DNA from: Chimonanthus salicifolius | Lineage: Eukaryota > Streptophyta > Magnoliopsida > Laurales > Calycanthaceae | Length of the DNA stretch: 64,000 bases | Reading direction: 5' to 3' | Assembly: GCA_013350335.1 (NCBI GenBank) | Contig: CM023539.1 | Span: forward strand, 21,879,043 to 21,943,042 | Part shown: positions 23,291-34,570 of the stretch, in pieces | Position numbering within the stretch: position 1 is the first letter of the stretch | Layout: every line of letters starts with the position of its first letter | The notes under the pieces: model-generated | Told to the model about the DNA's origin: nothing | Seen by the model: the letters and a program-made list of their open reading frames with translations, nothing else | Database searches by the model: none | Position numbers and translations under genes: made by a program

Positions 23291-23697
23291 ATGTAACCTT
23301 GACTTGGTCTTGGTGGGATGCACCTCTCCACCATCCCACTCCACTCACTTGAGATTAATGTCCCACTAGCTTCCAATCAACTCAACTTTTTAACTCAACT
23401 CACTTATTTAATTCAACTCTTTTAACTCATTTAAAAATCAATTCAATCACTTGATTCCATTCCAACTTAACTCAGTCCAATTTAATTAAGCTTGAACTCA
23501 CTTGGTGGTCAACCAAGTCAACCACGACCCATTGGGTCCCAATTGGCCATTTTGACCCAATTACCAATTTTGACCCAATTAAATACGTCTCACCCAACAC
23601 CTTACCCATCTAAGGTCCATATCCATTAATTCATAAATTAAATGGACAATTTCCATATATATATATATCCATAGCTTGAAAATCCGGGGTGTTACAA

Positions 23698-23723
23698 TAC
23701 AACCCTCTTTTTAAAATTTTCGT
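23698..23723 (-). promoter_or_regulatory. Polypurine tract of element 3
   Basis: Reverse-complemented, it is an A/G-rich run directly before the LTR start, as in the sister copies. Confidence 0.75.
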
Positions 23724-23756
23724 CCCGAAAATTGAGTGAATAGGGTTCCAAACGAA

Positions 23757-23855
23757 TTACATAGATAGCTCAGGGTGAGCTGTTGTCATTTCCGATTCAA
23801 GTTCCCAAATGGCTTCCTCATTACCTTGTCGATCCCATACTACCTTGACAATCTG
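23757..23855 (-). pseudogene. Chromodomain C-terminal tail, element 3
   Basis: The minus strand reads 32 codons ending in a stop just before the polypurine tract, with the HGNEEAIWELESEM core as in elements 2 and 4. It is a relic without upstream polymerase. The region 23860-25180 between it and the ORF is non-coding interior shared with the sister elements. Confidence 0.7.
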
Positions 23856-25181
23856 AATCGTTCGGTTTCGTAACCCCTTTGTTTTATCTCATGTCATATC
23901 TTTTTCTCGTGTGCCCATTTGTGACCTTATGTAGATCAGTGCTCTCTGTTTCACTTTACTTGCTAACAAGATGTTTTCCATACGTACTTGCTCAATAGGT
24001 TCATTCATCTACTCTCTGTGTCAGGTTAGTGATGACCTTGCCACTCATTGAAATTAGTAAGGTGGCCTGCCAATGCGAGCTTATGCTCAAGGCTTCCGCT
24101 AATTCCATTTTAACTAGGTTTCTAATTGCACTCTCCTGGAACTCCATTGACTAACTATAGAGTCAGGTGATCAGTCTAACTCGACAGTCGCCCATAGCTT
24201 TCCATTCGGGTTTCACAAGACTCTTAACTTTTCCACTAAGTATACCTCCAAAAGTAAGCATATCTTCATTTGCACATAATTTACTATGTGACTAACACCT
24301 TTTGTTCAAAACTTCTACGATATCGATATGGGCATTAATCCAAACCACCATGGGAATCATCATTCACGGTTATATACATCCATCCCTAGTATCACTCTAT
24401 CAGTGAGTATCATCTATCCATGGTTAATAACCATCCATGAATATAACCCCCCGTCTGGATATAATCCATTCATGGGTATAACTAATCCATCCTTGGTCAT
24501 AATTAATACAGGCACATCTTCCACCGTGAGATATTCTATCCGTAGGAACAACACTCGAATGAGTCACTACGTGACTGTGGCAACAATATCAAATCATAAA
24601 TATACCCTGACCCCTAACAAGACTTAGGGCCCATGACTTACTAAGCGGAAGATCCACGTCCAACGTGATCAAGTCTACTTCGCCCTGTGTCCCTTCACCC
24701 CAAGGGTGATTCAGTCAAGCTCTAAGGAGGTCGGACCGCGTCTAACGAAGCTAGCACCACCCCCATGCGGTAAAATAGTAACTAGCTCTACGCATCAATA
24801 CACATTAAATGTGCAAAATAGCCTGTCAGAGCGCCCTCCAATGTATAGCATGCGAAGGACCCACTCCTCAACGGCAACCCTACGGGACCAAGTCTCTGTA
24901 TTACCAAGTCTCTATATTTCATATCGAGGTTCCCACGGTCTCAATCATCAATATCACGTGAGAGACGCGCCATACCACGTCTCAATAAAATCAAGTGACC
25001 TCGTCACATGCATCTCAGTGTCAAAGTCCTCATAAACTCTTAAGTTTGCGTACTTTATTCAAAATCATTCATACTTCCATCACAATACAAGGGTTGGTAG
25101 GGTTAGAACAACCCTTCGAAACGTACCCACAACCCTTACAAAATCTCCCCTTTCCCCAACATTCTCTTACCACTCCTTAAC

Positions 25182-25546
25182 CTAACCTTCCGTAGAAAAC
25201 CCTGCATCATCATAAAAATTGAAGAAGTTGTCAGGGCATGTCGTCGACAGTGTGCCCCAACACAAGTCAGACAGGGTATTATTCCCGGTCCCCCAATGTA
25301 AGGACAGTTAATCCTCTCATTCACGTGCCCGTGAAGTCCACAAATAGGGCAAATAACCTCAATAGGGTGGGGGCAATTAGTACAATTGTGCCCCTCCTGA
25401 TTGCATAATTCGCACATATAATATGTCAACTCATCCGAAGTCAAAGTAGCCGGAGTATACTCGGGCGAGCCTATCTCCCCTACGGATTCTTCTAAGTTTG
25501 GGACATCTTCCTCGTCCTCTTCGGGTACAAAGGTTGGAGCAACCCC
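25182..25546 (-). pseudogene. Zinc-knuckle ORF copy 3, C-terminal part
   Basis: This is the part of the 187-residue protein from just before the acidic PEEDEEDVPN stretch to the family stop at 25182-25184. It lies downstream of the insertion of solo LTR S2. Knuckle 1 (CELCNQEGHNCTNC) and knuckle 2 (CPICGLHGHVNERINC) are complete, with histidine in both. A small indel after CLTC shifts the frame inside knuckle 3. The N-terminal part resumes at 28850-29008 beyond the insert. Confidence 0.75.
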
Positions 25547-25984
25547 TGTAACACCTCGGATTTTCAAGTTATTAATATATATGAAAATTACCCATTTAAT
25601 TTGTGAATTATTAGATATGAACCTTATATGGGTAAAGGTGTTGGGTCATTGCCCAATTAAGGCCCAACGGATTGTGGAAATGGTTTCAATAAAATTAAAT
25701 AGGGCTTAATTAAAATGGTAATGCAATATCTATAAATAAAGATTTTAGGAATGGAATGTAGATTACATGGCCGTGTGTGTGGGAATTGCACATGCATTGA
25801 GGATGTGCATAAGATAATTTAAAAGGATGTTTATTTCCTTGGTTAAGAGTGAAATTAGAAGATATCTAAAATTAGATAGGATGTTTGTCGTGTGTGGGAT
25901 TTGCACATCTATGAGGATGCGCATAAGATCATTTAAAAGGGGTCCTTTCCTTGTTGAGAGCAACACTAAGGCACTTGCTAAATT

Positions 25985-26165
25985 GCAAGGGGCGCATGGC
26001 ACCTTCTAAGTTAGGACCGATTGGAAATTATAAAAGAAAGGCACAAGAGGGGCGCATGGCATTAAGGCAATTGTTAAATGGAAGGGGCGCAAGGCACCTT
26101 CTAAATATAGGACCAATTGGAAGTTTATAAAAGAGAGGCAACATAAGGGGCGCACGACACATCCA
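25985..26165 (+). repeat. GGGGCGCA box repeats in S2
   Basis: The motif GGGGCGCATGGCACC and its variants recur near 25990, 26048, 26085 and 26147, within repeated text (CCTTCTAA..TAGGACC.ATTGGAA). This module replaces hairpin array a. A single related GGGGCGCACGGCATACAC occurs in E5. Confidence 0.65.
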
Positions 26166-26349
26166 AATCAGCAAGGTCTTGAAATTGAGAGCTCTAGCAA
26201 GAAGGTGTTCACGGCATACACAAAGGAAGAGAGGGCAGCCAACAAGTGTGCAAGGAAGAGAAGGATTGGGAGAGCAAGAACAAGTGAAGGAAAACCAGAG
26301 GAGACGCGGAACGTTAGTATTTTGATAAATTTGTTTGAAATAAGGAACC

Positions 26350-27560
26350 ATAGGGTTCGGCCATGGTGTATGGCCGAACCCCATGGAAGAGAATTGGGAG
26401 ATGAATATAGTAATTTTAATGGAAAGGATGGACCATAGGGTTCGGCCATGCATGGAGTGACATGGTTTAATTTATAGGTTTTGAGGGATGAAAACCATGT
26501 AATGAAATAAAGATGTTAAAGGGTTTTAATGGATGTTTTTAACCTTAGATCATGGGTTCGGCCATGGAGTATGGCCGAACCCCATAAATAATTATGGAAT
26601 TATGTTCATGTATTTAGATAATGGAAAATGATGGGAAAGGTCACTTATGATTTATTTTTAAATGGATGGAAGGTTTGATGGTTTTAGATGCAATTAGATC
26701 ATGGAGACCATGGAAGGAATATCAATGATTTTTTTTAAAGAGAAGACCATGAACCATAGTGTTCGGCCATGGTGTATGGCCGAACCCCATGAAACATGGT
26801 TATTAATTTAGAAAGTTTTTAATGATGGATTTTTTAATAAAAAAGGAAGGAACATTGATTTATGGATTCAAGGATGGTACTTGTTATAATTGGAAAGTTA
26901 GACATCATAGGATTCGGCCATGGTGTTAGGCCGAACCCCATGAATCAATGTTATGGATCGGTTTTGGACATAAACATAAGATAATGGCAAAAATGTAAAT
27001 ATGGTCTAAAATAAAAGACCATGGGCTCAGCCATGGTGTATGGCCGAACCACATGAGAAATATTTGGTGATTTTGTTATGGAAGTTTGGAGGATAAAAAT
27101 CACGGACCATGGTTTCAGCCATGGTGTATGGCCGAACCCCATGGAAAAATATAGATGGACTTAAATTGGTGATTGATCGAATGGAGATCGTGGAGATGAT
27201 GGCAAAGTTACAAATACATGCTAAAATGGAGGATCATGGGTTTGGCCATGATGTATGGCCGAACCCCATGAGGTCTTTTATGGACTTAGGTTATTATTAG
27301 CATGTTTTAAAGAATGAAATGGAAAGTCATAGATAGAACAACTGGCAGAAATGTAAATAGGTGAAAATAATGGACATAGGGTTCGGCCATGGTGTATGGC
27401 CGAACCCCTATGAACTATTTGTATGGATTATTTTGGAACATAAGCCTTATGAAAATAAGCAAGGTAAATGGCTATGGATATGTATAATGGCAAGGTTGTA
27501 AATAAGTAGAATTAATGGACCATGGGTTCGGCCATGGTGTATGGCCGAACCCCAAGGGGA
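26350..27560 (+). repeat. Hairpin array b in S2
   Basis: About nine b hairpins are present (near 26353, 26554, 26760, 26913, 27026, 27112, 27237, 27376 and 27525), plus half-hairpins at 26438. Confidence 0.85.
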
Positions 27561-27889
27561 AGGTTTATGCACTTGGACATTATTGGAAATCAAATGGAAC
27601 ATGGTTTTAACTGATTGTTATATTATAAGGTAACGGGACCTCACAAGGTGTGCACGATCGTGAGCGGTCACCGGACGAAAGCGCAAGGACACGTTAGTGG
27701 TCTTTGGTACGATTCCACCTCTTTGAAATCATGAGTTTATGTACAATGTTTTTATCTTATTTTGATGAAATTATGTTGTAAAAGTTATGTTTCAAATGTG
27801 AGGTTTTAATGCTATGTTTACAACATAAAATAGCATGTGTTTTCATTGGCATCTCATGCATGGCATGGGGTGAAGGATATGTAACCGGA

Positions 27890-28165
27890 GGGGCCACACT
27901 CTGTCGGGGTGTCCGAAAAACCTATGTGGGGTACCTTGATGTGCATTGTCCATCAAGAAGGAACCGGAGGGGCCACACTCCGTCGGGGCGTCCGAAAACC
28001 TATGTAGGATACCTTGATGTGCATTTTCATCAAGAAGAAACTGAAGGGTCCACACTCCGTCAAGGCGTCCGAAAAACCTATGTGGGATACCTTGATGTGC
28101 ATTTCTATCGAGAAGAAACCGGAAGGGGCCACACTCCGTCGGGGCGTTCGAAAGACCTATGTGGG
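27890..28165 (+). repeat. Block c tandem repeats in S2
   Basis: Four units of 77-79 bp each carry GGGGCGTCCGAAAAACC, CTTGATGTG and CATCAAG elements. Because the period is close to 78 (26 codons), long but meaningless open frames run through it on both strands. Confidence 0.85.
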
Positions 28166-28849
28166 GGTACTTATATGTACTTGTTATGGGTGGGACTCAT
28201 TGCATTTGACATCATGACATGGCATGGTTTATATGGTTTTTATGGCATGGTTTATATGGTTTTTGACTTTATGATATTATTATATATGTTCTGTACTAAC
28301 CATGTGTTAGCCCTAACTGGAATACCTACTGGGCGCGTTGTTCTAACGCCCTACTTCTACCCTAGTGGATGATGTAGGAAACGAGGGCAAACATGAACGT
28401 GACAAGGGCCAAGCATAGGAGCTTGGGATGTTTTTAGATTTTATTTTGCTTAAGATATTCATGGACTTGTAATTTGAATATTAATAATGCGGCATGTAAT
28501 AACTTTGATTTTGCTATGGTTTGGATGGTTTTATTTGGATATTTATGTTATGATTAATTTCATTAAGTGACTAAGTACATTGCTATCAAATGGATTGGAC
28601 ATGGGTTCTATTATAATTCCGCAATGATGATTTATTTTGCATGTGTATCGTATTGCTATGTGTGAACCGTTTTCATGGACTTAGTCCATGCACCCATAGG
28701 GTTGGTCAGTTAAGGGTCGGACTTTAGAAGTTCGGACTTAGCTCGCATCGTGACGTCCCGCTCTTGCTCACTCTTTGTTTATAAAAAAAAAAAAAAAGAC
28801 TCTGATTTTCGAATTAAAAGTGAGTGAAAGGGCGGGGCGTTAGAACCCC

Positions 28850-29008
28850 AACATTGTACTCGGGCGATTCTACTTCCATATCCTGACTGGTTACAACTTC
28901 ATTGATGAAGTTTGGCAGGCTGGAATCGTCGGAAGAAGAAACCAGATCTATCGGACAGCTAGAGGTCCTTCTGTCCCACAACTCTGTATACTCTATGTTG
29001 TTCGACAT
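28850..29008 (-). pseudogene. Zinc-knuckle ORF copy 3, N-terminal part
   Basis: The minus strand encodes MSNNIEYTELWDRRTSSCP and the following serine-rich and DMEVESPEYNVG segments. It ends at the ACCCC duplication of S2 and belongs with 25182-25546. The extra 12 N-terminal codons seen in the intact copy are disrupted here. Confidence 0.7.
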
Positions 29009-29477
29009 ATCTTATCACAACAACAGAAGCAAATCAATGACAACCGTAGTTCAAATCAAACAAATCTTTGTTTTGGGGAATTTCCTAATCATCATCTTGT
29101 ATTTCTTGTTTTGGGGAGTTTTCCTATGTATCATATAATGTCTCTTGTTTGGGGAAATTACCAAATAAACACTCTTTGTATTTCTTTGTTCTTGGGGAAC
29201 ATTTTCCTAAATATCAGGTATTATTTCTCAATTTGGGGATATCGGGGAAGTATCTCCTAATTTGCTATGTTTGATAAATCAATTATTTTGACTGTACTTC
29301 CTTTGCTATCATTCCTAGTTGTTCTCAGATTGAATGTTTCAGTCTGACTCTAACGAAGTAAACTAATTAGGCTCCCGTACAGCAGACTCCGAAGTGTCAG
29401 TCAGTTGGGATTCTTATCTGTCAGTGAGACATGAAACCATCTTAATCTTACTTCGAAAGATTTAACCTTCCCTTTTC
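29009..29477 (-). other. Non-coding leader of element 3
   Basis: This is the reversed leader between primer site and ORF, homologous to 10488-10923 and 30716-31150. It carries GGGGAA..TTTCC phrases at intervals. No ORF is shared between copies. Confidence 0.6.
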
Positions 29478-29489
29478 GCTCTGATACCA
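29478..29489 (-). promoter_or_regulatory. Primer-binding site (initiator tRNA-Met), element 3
   Basis: The exact reverse complement of TGGTATCAGAGC lies two bases from the LTR end at 29492. Confidence 0.9.
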
Positions 29490-29491
29490 AC

Positions 29492-30408
29492 TGTAACGCC
29501 CCGCCCCTTTTCACTCGCTTTCCGAAGAGCAGAGTCTATTTTTTTTTCTTGAATAGAAGAGTGAAAGAGAGCGGGACGCCACGACGCGAGCTAAGTCCGA
29601 GTTTCCAAAGCCCGACCCTTAACTGGCCAACCATACGTGTGCATGGACCAAGTCGACTAAAATGGTTCACACGTACTCAAGTAAAACATGCGGAATAATT
29701 CATCAATGCGGAATATAAATGCGGAATTACAATAAGATAACAATCCTATTCCATTTCAGATAGCAAAGTAGTCCAACACTTAATAATACTTGCCTTAAGT
29801 TAAATATCGAAAATCAACCATCCAAACCATAGCAAATATATTACGTTATTACAATCCCGAATGCTAGTTATTCAAATACATGAATAACTTAAACAAAATA
29901 TAACTTAATTATCCAAGCTCCTAAGCTTGACTCCGATCACGTTTATCGTTCCATTCCATTCCTGTGTCATCAACTAGGGTAGAAGTAGGCGTTAGAAAAC
30001 GCACCCAATAGGTATCCCAATTAAGGTTAACACATGGGTTAGTACCAAAAATCCAGATATAATATATATATCAAATCCAAATATAATAAATCATACCATA
30101 CTTATAAAACATCGTATCCAAAATCATGTATGATAATAGAGATCCAATCATACAAATAAAAACCAGAAACATTGCATGATAATAGAGATCATAATCATGC
30201 TGATGCAATGCCATGCCATGAGTCCCACCCATCAGCCATACAAAACATCCTCTTGATGGAAAGCTTCTCATCAAGGTATCAAACAAACATAGTATCCTCT
30301 TGATGGAAAACTCATCATCAAGGTATCCCCACAGTTGTCTTACGGACGCCCCGACGGAGTGTGGTCTCCGGTTACCTCTTGATGGAAAACTCCTCATCAA
30401 GGTAACCC
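29492..30408 (-). mobile_element. 5' LTR fragment of element 3
   Basis: It runs from TGTAACGCCCCGCCC inward through about three block c units (30240-30405) and stops at AAGGTAACCCC. There it abuts the last 291 bp of a plus-strand LTR. Confidence 0.85.
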
Positions 30409-30410
30409 CT

Positions 30411-30701
30411 ATTAAGTGTTGGACTACTTTGCTATCTAAAATGGAATAGGATTGTTATCCTATTCTAATTCCGCATTTATATTCCATATTAATGAATTAT
30501 TCCACATGTTTTACTTGAGTACGTGTGAACCATTTAAGTGGACCTGGTCCACGCACACATATGGTTGGCCAGTTAAGGGTCGAGCTTTGGAAGCTCGGAC
30601 TTAGCTCGCGTCATGACGTCCCGCTCTCGCTCACTCTTCTATTTATTAAAAAAAAAGACTCTGATTTTCGGAAAGCATAGTGAAAAAGGAGTGGTGTTAC
30701 A
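30411..30701 (+). mobile_element. 5' LTR remnant of element 4
   Basis: It starts at ATTAAGTGTTGGACTAC and ends GTGGTGTTACA. It is an inverted repeat of the first about 290 bp of 29492-30408. Confidence 0.85.
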
Positions 30702-30703
30702 GT

Positions 30704-30715
30704 TGGTATCAGAGC
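30704..30715 (+). promoter_or_regulatory. Primer-binding site (initiator tRNA-Met), element 4
   Basis: An exact TGGTATCAGAGC lies two bases after the LTR end. The leader 30716-31150 is non-coding. Confidence 0.9.
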
Positions 30716-31150
30716 GAAACGGGAAGGTTGAATCTTCTCAAGTAAGATTAAGACACTTTTATGTCTCACTGATAGATAAGAATCTCAACTGACCGACTCT
30801 TCGGAGTCCGCTGCACGGGGGCCGGATTAATTTACTTCGTTAGACTTAGACTGAAACATTCAATCTGAGAACAATAAGGAATGACAGCAAAGGAAGTACA
30901 GTCAAAATAATTGGATTTATCAAACATAGCAAATTAGGAGATACTTCCCCGATATCCCCAAATTGAGAAATAATATTTGATATTTAGGAAAATGTTCCCC
31001 AAGAACAAAGAAATACAAAGAGTGTTTATTTGGCAATTTCCCCAAACAACAGACATCATGTGATACATATGAAAACTCCCCAAAACAAGAAATACAAGAT
31101 GATGATTAGGAAATTCCCCAAAACAAAGATTAGTTTGATTTGAACTACGG

Positions 31151-31714
31151 TTGTCATTGATATGCTTTTGTTGTTGTGATACAGATATGTCGAACAACAT
31201 AGAGTATATAGAGTTGTGGGACAGAGGGACCCCTAGCTGTCCGATAGATCTGGTTTCTTCTTCTGACGATTCCAGCGTGCCAAACTTCATCAATGAAGTT
31301 GTAACCAGTCAGGACATGGAAGTAGAATCGCCCAAGTACAATGTTGGGGTTGCTCCAACCTTTATACCCGAAGAGGACGAGGAAGATGTCCCAAACTTAG
31401 AAGAATCCGTAGGGGAGATAGGCTCGCCCGAGTATACTCCGGCTACTCCGACTTCGGATGAGTTGACAGATTATATGTGCGAATTATGCAACAAGGAGGG
31501 GCATAGCTGTACTTATTGCCCCCACCCTATTGAGGTTATTTGCCCTGTTTGTGGACTTCACGGGCGCGGGAAGGAGAGGACTAACTGTCCTTACATTGGG
31601 GGACCGGGAATTATACCCTGTCTGACTTGTGGAGTGTTGGGGCACATGTCGACGACATGCCCTGACAACTTCTTCGATTTTTATGATGATGCAAGGTCTT
31701 CTACGGAAGGTTAG
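31151..31714 (+). CDS. Triple zinc-knuckle protein of the non-autonomous element (intact, 187 aa)
   Basis: This is the only intact copy of four. What is seen: a cysteine-rich start (MSLICFCCCDTDM, with an alternative ATG at codon 13), a serine/aspartate stretch (residues 36-42), an acidic region (about 55-95, with PEEDEEDVPN), then three CCHC motifs. Knuckle 1 is C110-C113-H118-C123, the canonical CX2CX4HX4C. Knuckle 2 is C131-C134-(R139)-C146, with Arg where copies 1-3 have His or a nearby His. Knuckle 3 is C157-C160-H165-C170. What is known: such knuckles bind single-stranded nucleic acid in Gag nucleocapsids and host RNA-binding proteins. Inference: an accessory nucleic-acid-binding protein of the element. 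It shares no visible similarity with the gag of E5 beyond the knuckle pattern, and I cannot assign its origin. Confidence 0.7.
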   Translation: MSLICFCCCDTDMSNNIEYIELWDRGTPSCPIDLVSSSDDSSVPNFINEVVTSQDMEVESPKYNVGVAPTFIPEEDEEDVPNLEESVGEIGSPEYTPATPTSDELTDYMCELCNKEGHSCTYCPHPIEVICPVCGLHGRGKERTNCPYIGGPGIIPCLTCGVLGHMSTTCPDNFFDFYDDARSSTEG

Positions 31715-32478
31715 GCTAAGGAGTGGTAAGAGAATGTCGGGGAAAGGGGAGATTTTGTAAGGGTCGTGGGTACGTTTTGAAGGGTTGTTCTAATCCTGCC
31801 AACCCTTGTATTGTGATGGAAGTATGAATGATTTCGAATAAAGTACGCAAACTTAAGAGTTTATGAGGACTTCGACACTGAGATGCATGTGACGAGGTCA
31901 CTTGATTTTATTGAGACGTGGTATGGGTGCGTCTCTCACGTGATATTGATGATTGAGACCGTGGGAGCCTCGATATGAAATACGGGGACTTGGTCCGTAG
32001 GGTTGCCGTTGAGGAGTGGGTCCATGCATGCTATGCACTGAGGGTGCTCTCACGGCTATTTCGAACATTTAATGTGTATTGATGCGCAGAGCTAGTTAAT
32101 ATTTTACCCCATGGGGGTGGTTGCTAGTTTCGTTAGACGTGGTCCGACCGCCTTACAGTTTGACTGAACCACCCTTGGGGTGAAAGGATGCAAGGCGAGG
32201 TAGACTTGATCACGTTGGACGTGGATCTTCCGCTTAGTAAGTCATGAGCCCTAAGTCTAGCTAGGGGTCGGGGTATATTTATGATTTGATATTGTTGCCA
32301 CAGTCACGTAGTGACTCATTTGAGTGTTGTTTCTACAGATAGAATATCTCATGGTGGAAGATGTGCCTAATAATTATGAACAAGGATGGATTAGTTATGC
32401 CTATGAATGGATTATACCCAGAGGGGGGGTTATATTCATGGATGGTTATTAACCATGGATAGATGATACTCACTGATA
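31715..32478 (+). other. Non-coding interior of element 4, left of E5
   Basis: It is homologous to 11484-12232 and continues at 52457 after E5. No conserved frame is visible. Confidence 0.65.
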
Positions 32479-33415
32479 GAGTGTGTAACACTTCAGAATT
32501 CCATGTTATCAATATTTACGGAATTTGCCATTTTAATTGTGAATTAACAAATAAGAACCCTAGATGGGCAAGGTGTTGGGTCAATGGCCCAATTAGGACC
32601 CAACTGTTATGGTATAAGGTTCATTTTAAAGGAAATGGGTAAGGCGCATTTAATTGGGTCAATGTTGCTTTTTGGGTCAAAATGCTCAATCGGGACCCAA
32701 TGGGTCATGGTTAACTTGGTTGACCACCAGGTGAGTCCAATTTAAATTAAATGGGGCTGAATTAAGATGGTAATGCATTATGTCTATAAGTAAGGAATTT
32801 GGATTAAGTGGCTTGCGCATAGAGGGAACTAGGAATGGGATATTGCTTTGGCCATGTATGTGAGATATGCATATCCACATGGATGCGCTAGAGTAACCAA
32901 AAAAGGGGTCTTTTCCTTGGTTAAGAGTGAAACTAGAGGATTGCTAAATAAAGAAGATGTCTAAAATTAGATAGGTTGCTTTGCCGTGTGGGAGTTGTGC
33001 GCAATCCATGAGATGCGCTAAAAGGAGTCCTTTCCTTGTTAGTAGCGACACTAGGGGAAATTGATAAATTGAAGGGCTCGGCATCTTTTAAAAATATGTA
33101 GGACTGATTAAGAGTATTACAAAAGAAAGGCAGCACAAGGAGAAGGGGCGCACGGCATACACAAAGCCGACCACCCTCAAGACAAGGACTTGGAGTATCC
33201 TCCTATCCCAAGCTACTCTATCTCTCTCAAACATATATCTCTTGGCCGAATCACTTCAAGGGGTTTCATCAAGATCAGTCTCAGCTAAAGATCAAGAAGA
33301 AAGAGGAAAAGCCTAAGGAAGGAAAGGATCGGAAGAACAAGTCGGAACGAAGAAAAACCGGAGGAGTCGCGGAACTGGTAAGTATCTTGATAATTTTGTT
33401 TAAGATAAGGAACCA

Positions 33416-34570
33416 TAGGGTTCGGCTATGGCGTATGGCTGAACCCCATGGAAGAAAATTAAGGGATGAATGTCGAGGTTTAATGAAAAGTAATAAACCA
33501 TAGGGTTCGGCCATGTTGTATGGCCGAACCCCATGGAAAGGATATTGGTGAGTATTAAAGATGTTAAAGGGTTTAAATGGATGTTTTTGGTGAAGAACCT
33601 TAGATCATGGGTTCGGCCATGGAGTATGGCCGAACCCCATAAATAATTATGGAATTATGTTCACGTATTTAGATCATGGAAAATGATGGGAAAGGTTATT
33701 TATGACTTATTTTAAATGGATGGAAGGTTTGATGGTTTTAGATGCAATTAGATCATGAAAACCATGGAGGGTTATGATGTTTTGATGGGATTTAAAAAAG
33801 AAAATATGGAACCATAGGGTTCGGCCATACATGGAAGAAAAAAAATGGATAAATATGTTGTTTTAGTGAACCGTTTGATGGAACATGTTTAAAGGGATTT
33901 AATTGTTTACAAATATGTTCTAAGATTAGGTTATTGGGTATGGATTTGTATGAATGGCAAGGATGTAAATAAATGATAGACCATGGGTTCGGCAATGGTG
34001 TATGGCCGAACCACATGGGAAATATTTGGTGGACTTGGGGTTTTTATGTCACGGTTAATGGATCGTTTATGGAGCTGTATTATGGATCGGTTATGGACTT
34101 AATATAGTGATTGATTAAATAGAGAAATTAGAAAGTTAGACATCATAGGGTTCGGCCATGGTGTATGGCCGAACTCCATGAACCAATTTTATGGGTCAAT
34201 TATGGATCTAATATGTCTATGTATATGTTTAATGAATGGTTCACCAAACCAAGGGATGAAGAGAATGATTAGAGTTTTATTTTATGAATTATGAATCAAT
34301 CATGAATCTACGTAATGGATCAACTTTGGACCTAAACATAAGTTGACGGAGGTAATGACAATATTGTAATATAGGCTAAAAATGAAAGATCATGGGTTCG
34401 ACCATGGTGTATGGCCGAACCCCATGAATCATGTTAGTGGGTTATTATTAGCCTAAGCATGTTTTAAAGAATAAAATGGACAGTCATAGATTAAGCAATG
34501 GCATAGATGTAACAAAGGGTGAAAGTGATGGATCATGGGTTCGGCCATGGTGTATTGCCGAACCCCATGA
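33416..34570 (+). repeat. Hairpin array b in the 5' LTR of E5
   Basis: About seven b hairpins are present (near 33417, 33504, 33607, 33986, 34148, 34393 and 34537). A half-hairpin at 33819 has lost its right arm, which the 3' LTR copy at 46200 keeps. Confidence 0.85.

Larger units (their letters stand above)
20100..23697 (-). mobile_element. 3' LTR of element 3 (complete, 3598 bp)
   Basis: It runs from TGTAACGCCTCGCCC to CCGGGGTGTTACA. The reversed donor-like site AAGTACTTACCGATTCCGCG lies near 22480-22505. An (AT)n stretch sits at 23658-23670. Confidence 0.9.
25547..28844 (+). mobile_element. Solo LTR S2 with TSD ACCCC
   Basis: A complete 3298 bp LTR (TGTAACACCTCGG to GGGGCGTTAGA, the last C changed to G) is flanked by ACCCC at 25542-25546 and 28845-28849. 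It lies inside the ORF of element 3. It has no hairpin a. That place holds several GGGGCGCAxGGCA-type boxes (25988-26160). The donor-like site has decayed (CGGAACGTTAGTA near 26308). Confidence 0.95.
20100..30408 (-). mobile_element. Non-autonomous LTR element 3 (minus)
   Basis: It consists of a reversed 3' LTR (20100-23697), a 2.49 kb interior (23698-29491 without the insert) and a reversed, truncated 5' LTR (29492-30408). Its ORF is split by solo LTR S2. No polymerase genes are present. At the right it abuts a plus-strand LTR end head to head. Confidence 0.85.

Noticed and set aside
27890..28165. Centromeric or other satellite DNA
   Set aside because: Arrays have only 2-5 units and always sit at the same position inside LTRs.
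27809..28372. Long open frames (up to 187 codons) on both strands across block c, also at 34847-35224, 47107-47615 and 57556-57834
   Set aside because: The tandem unit is close to 78 bp, a multiple of three, so several frames stay open by periodicity. The frames differ between copies and encode only the repeat.
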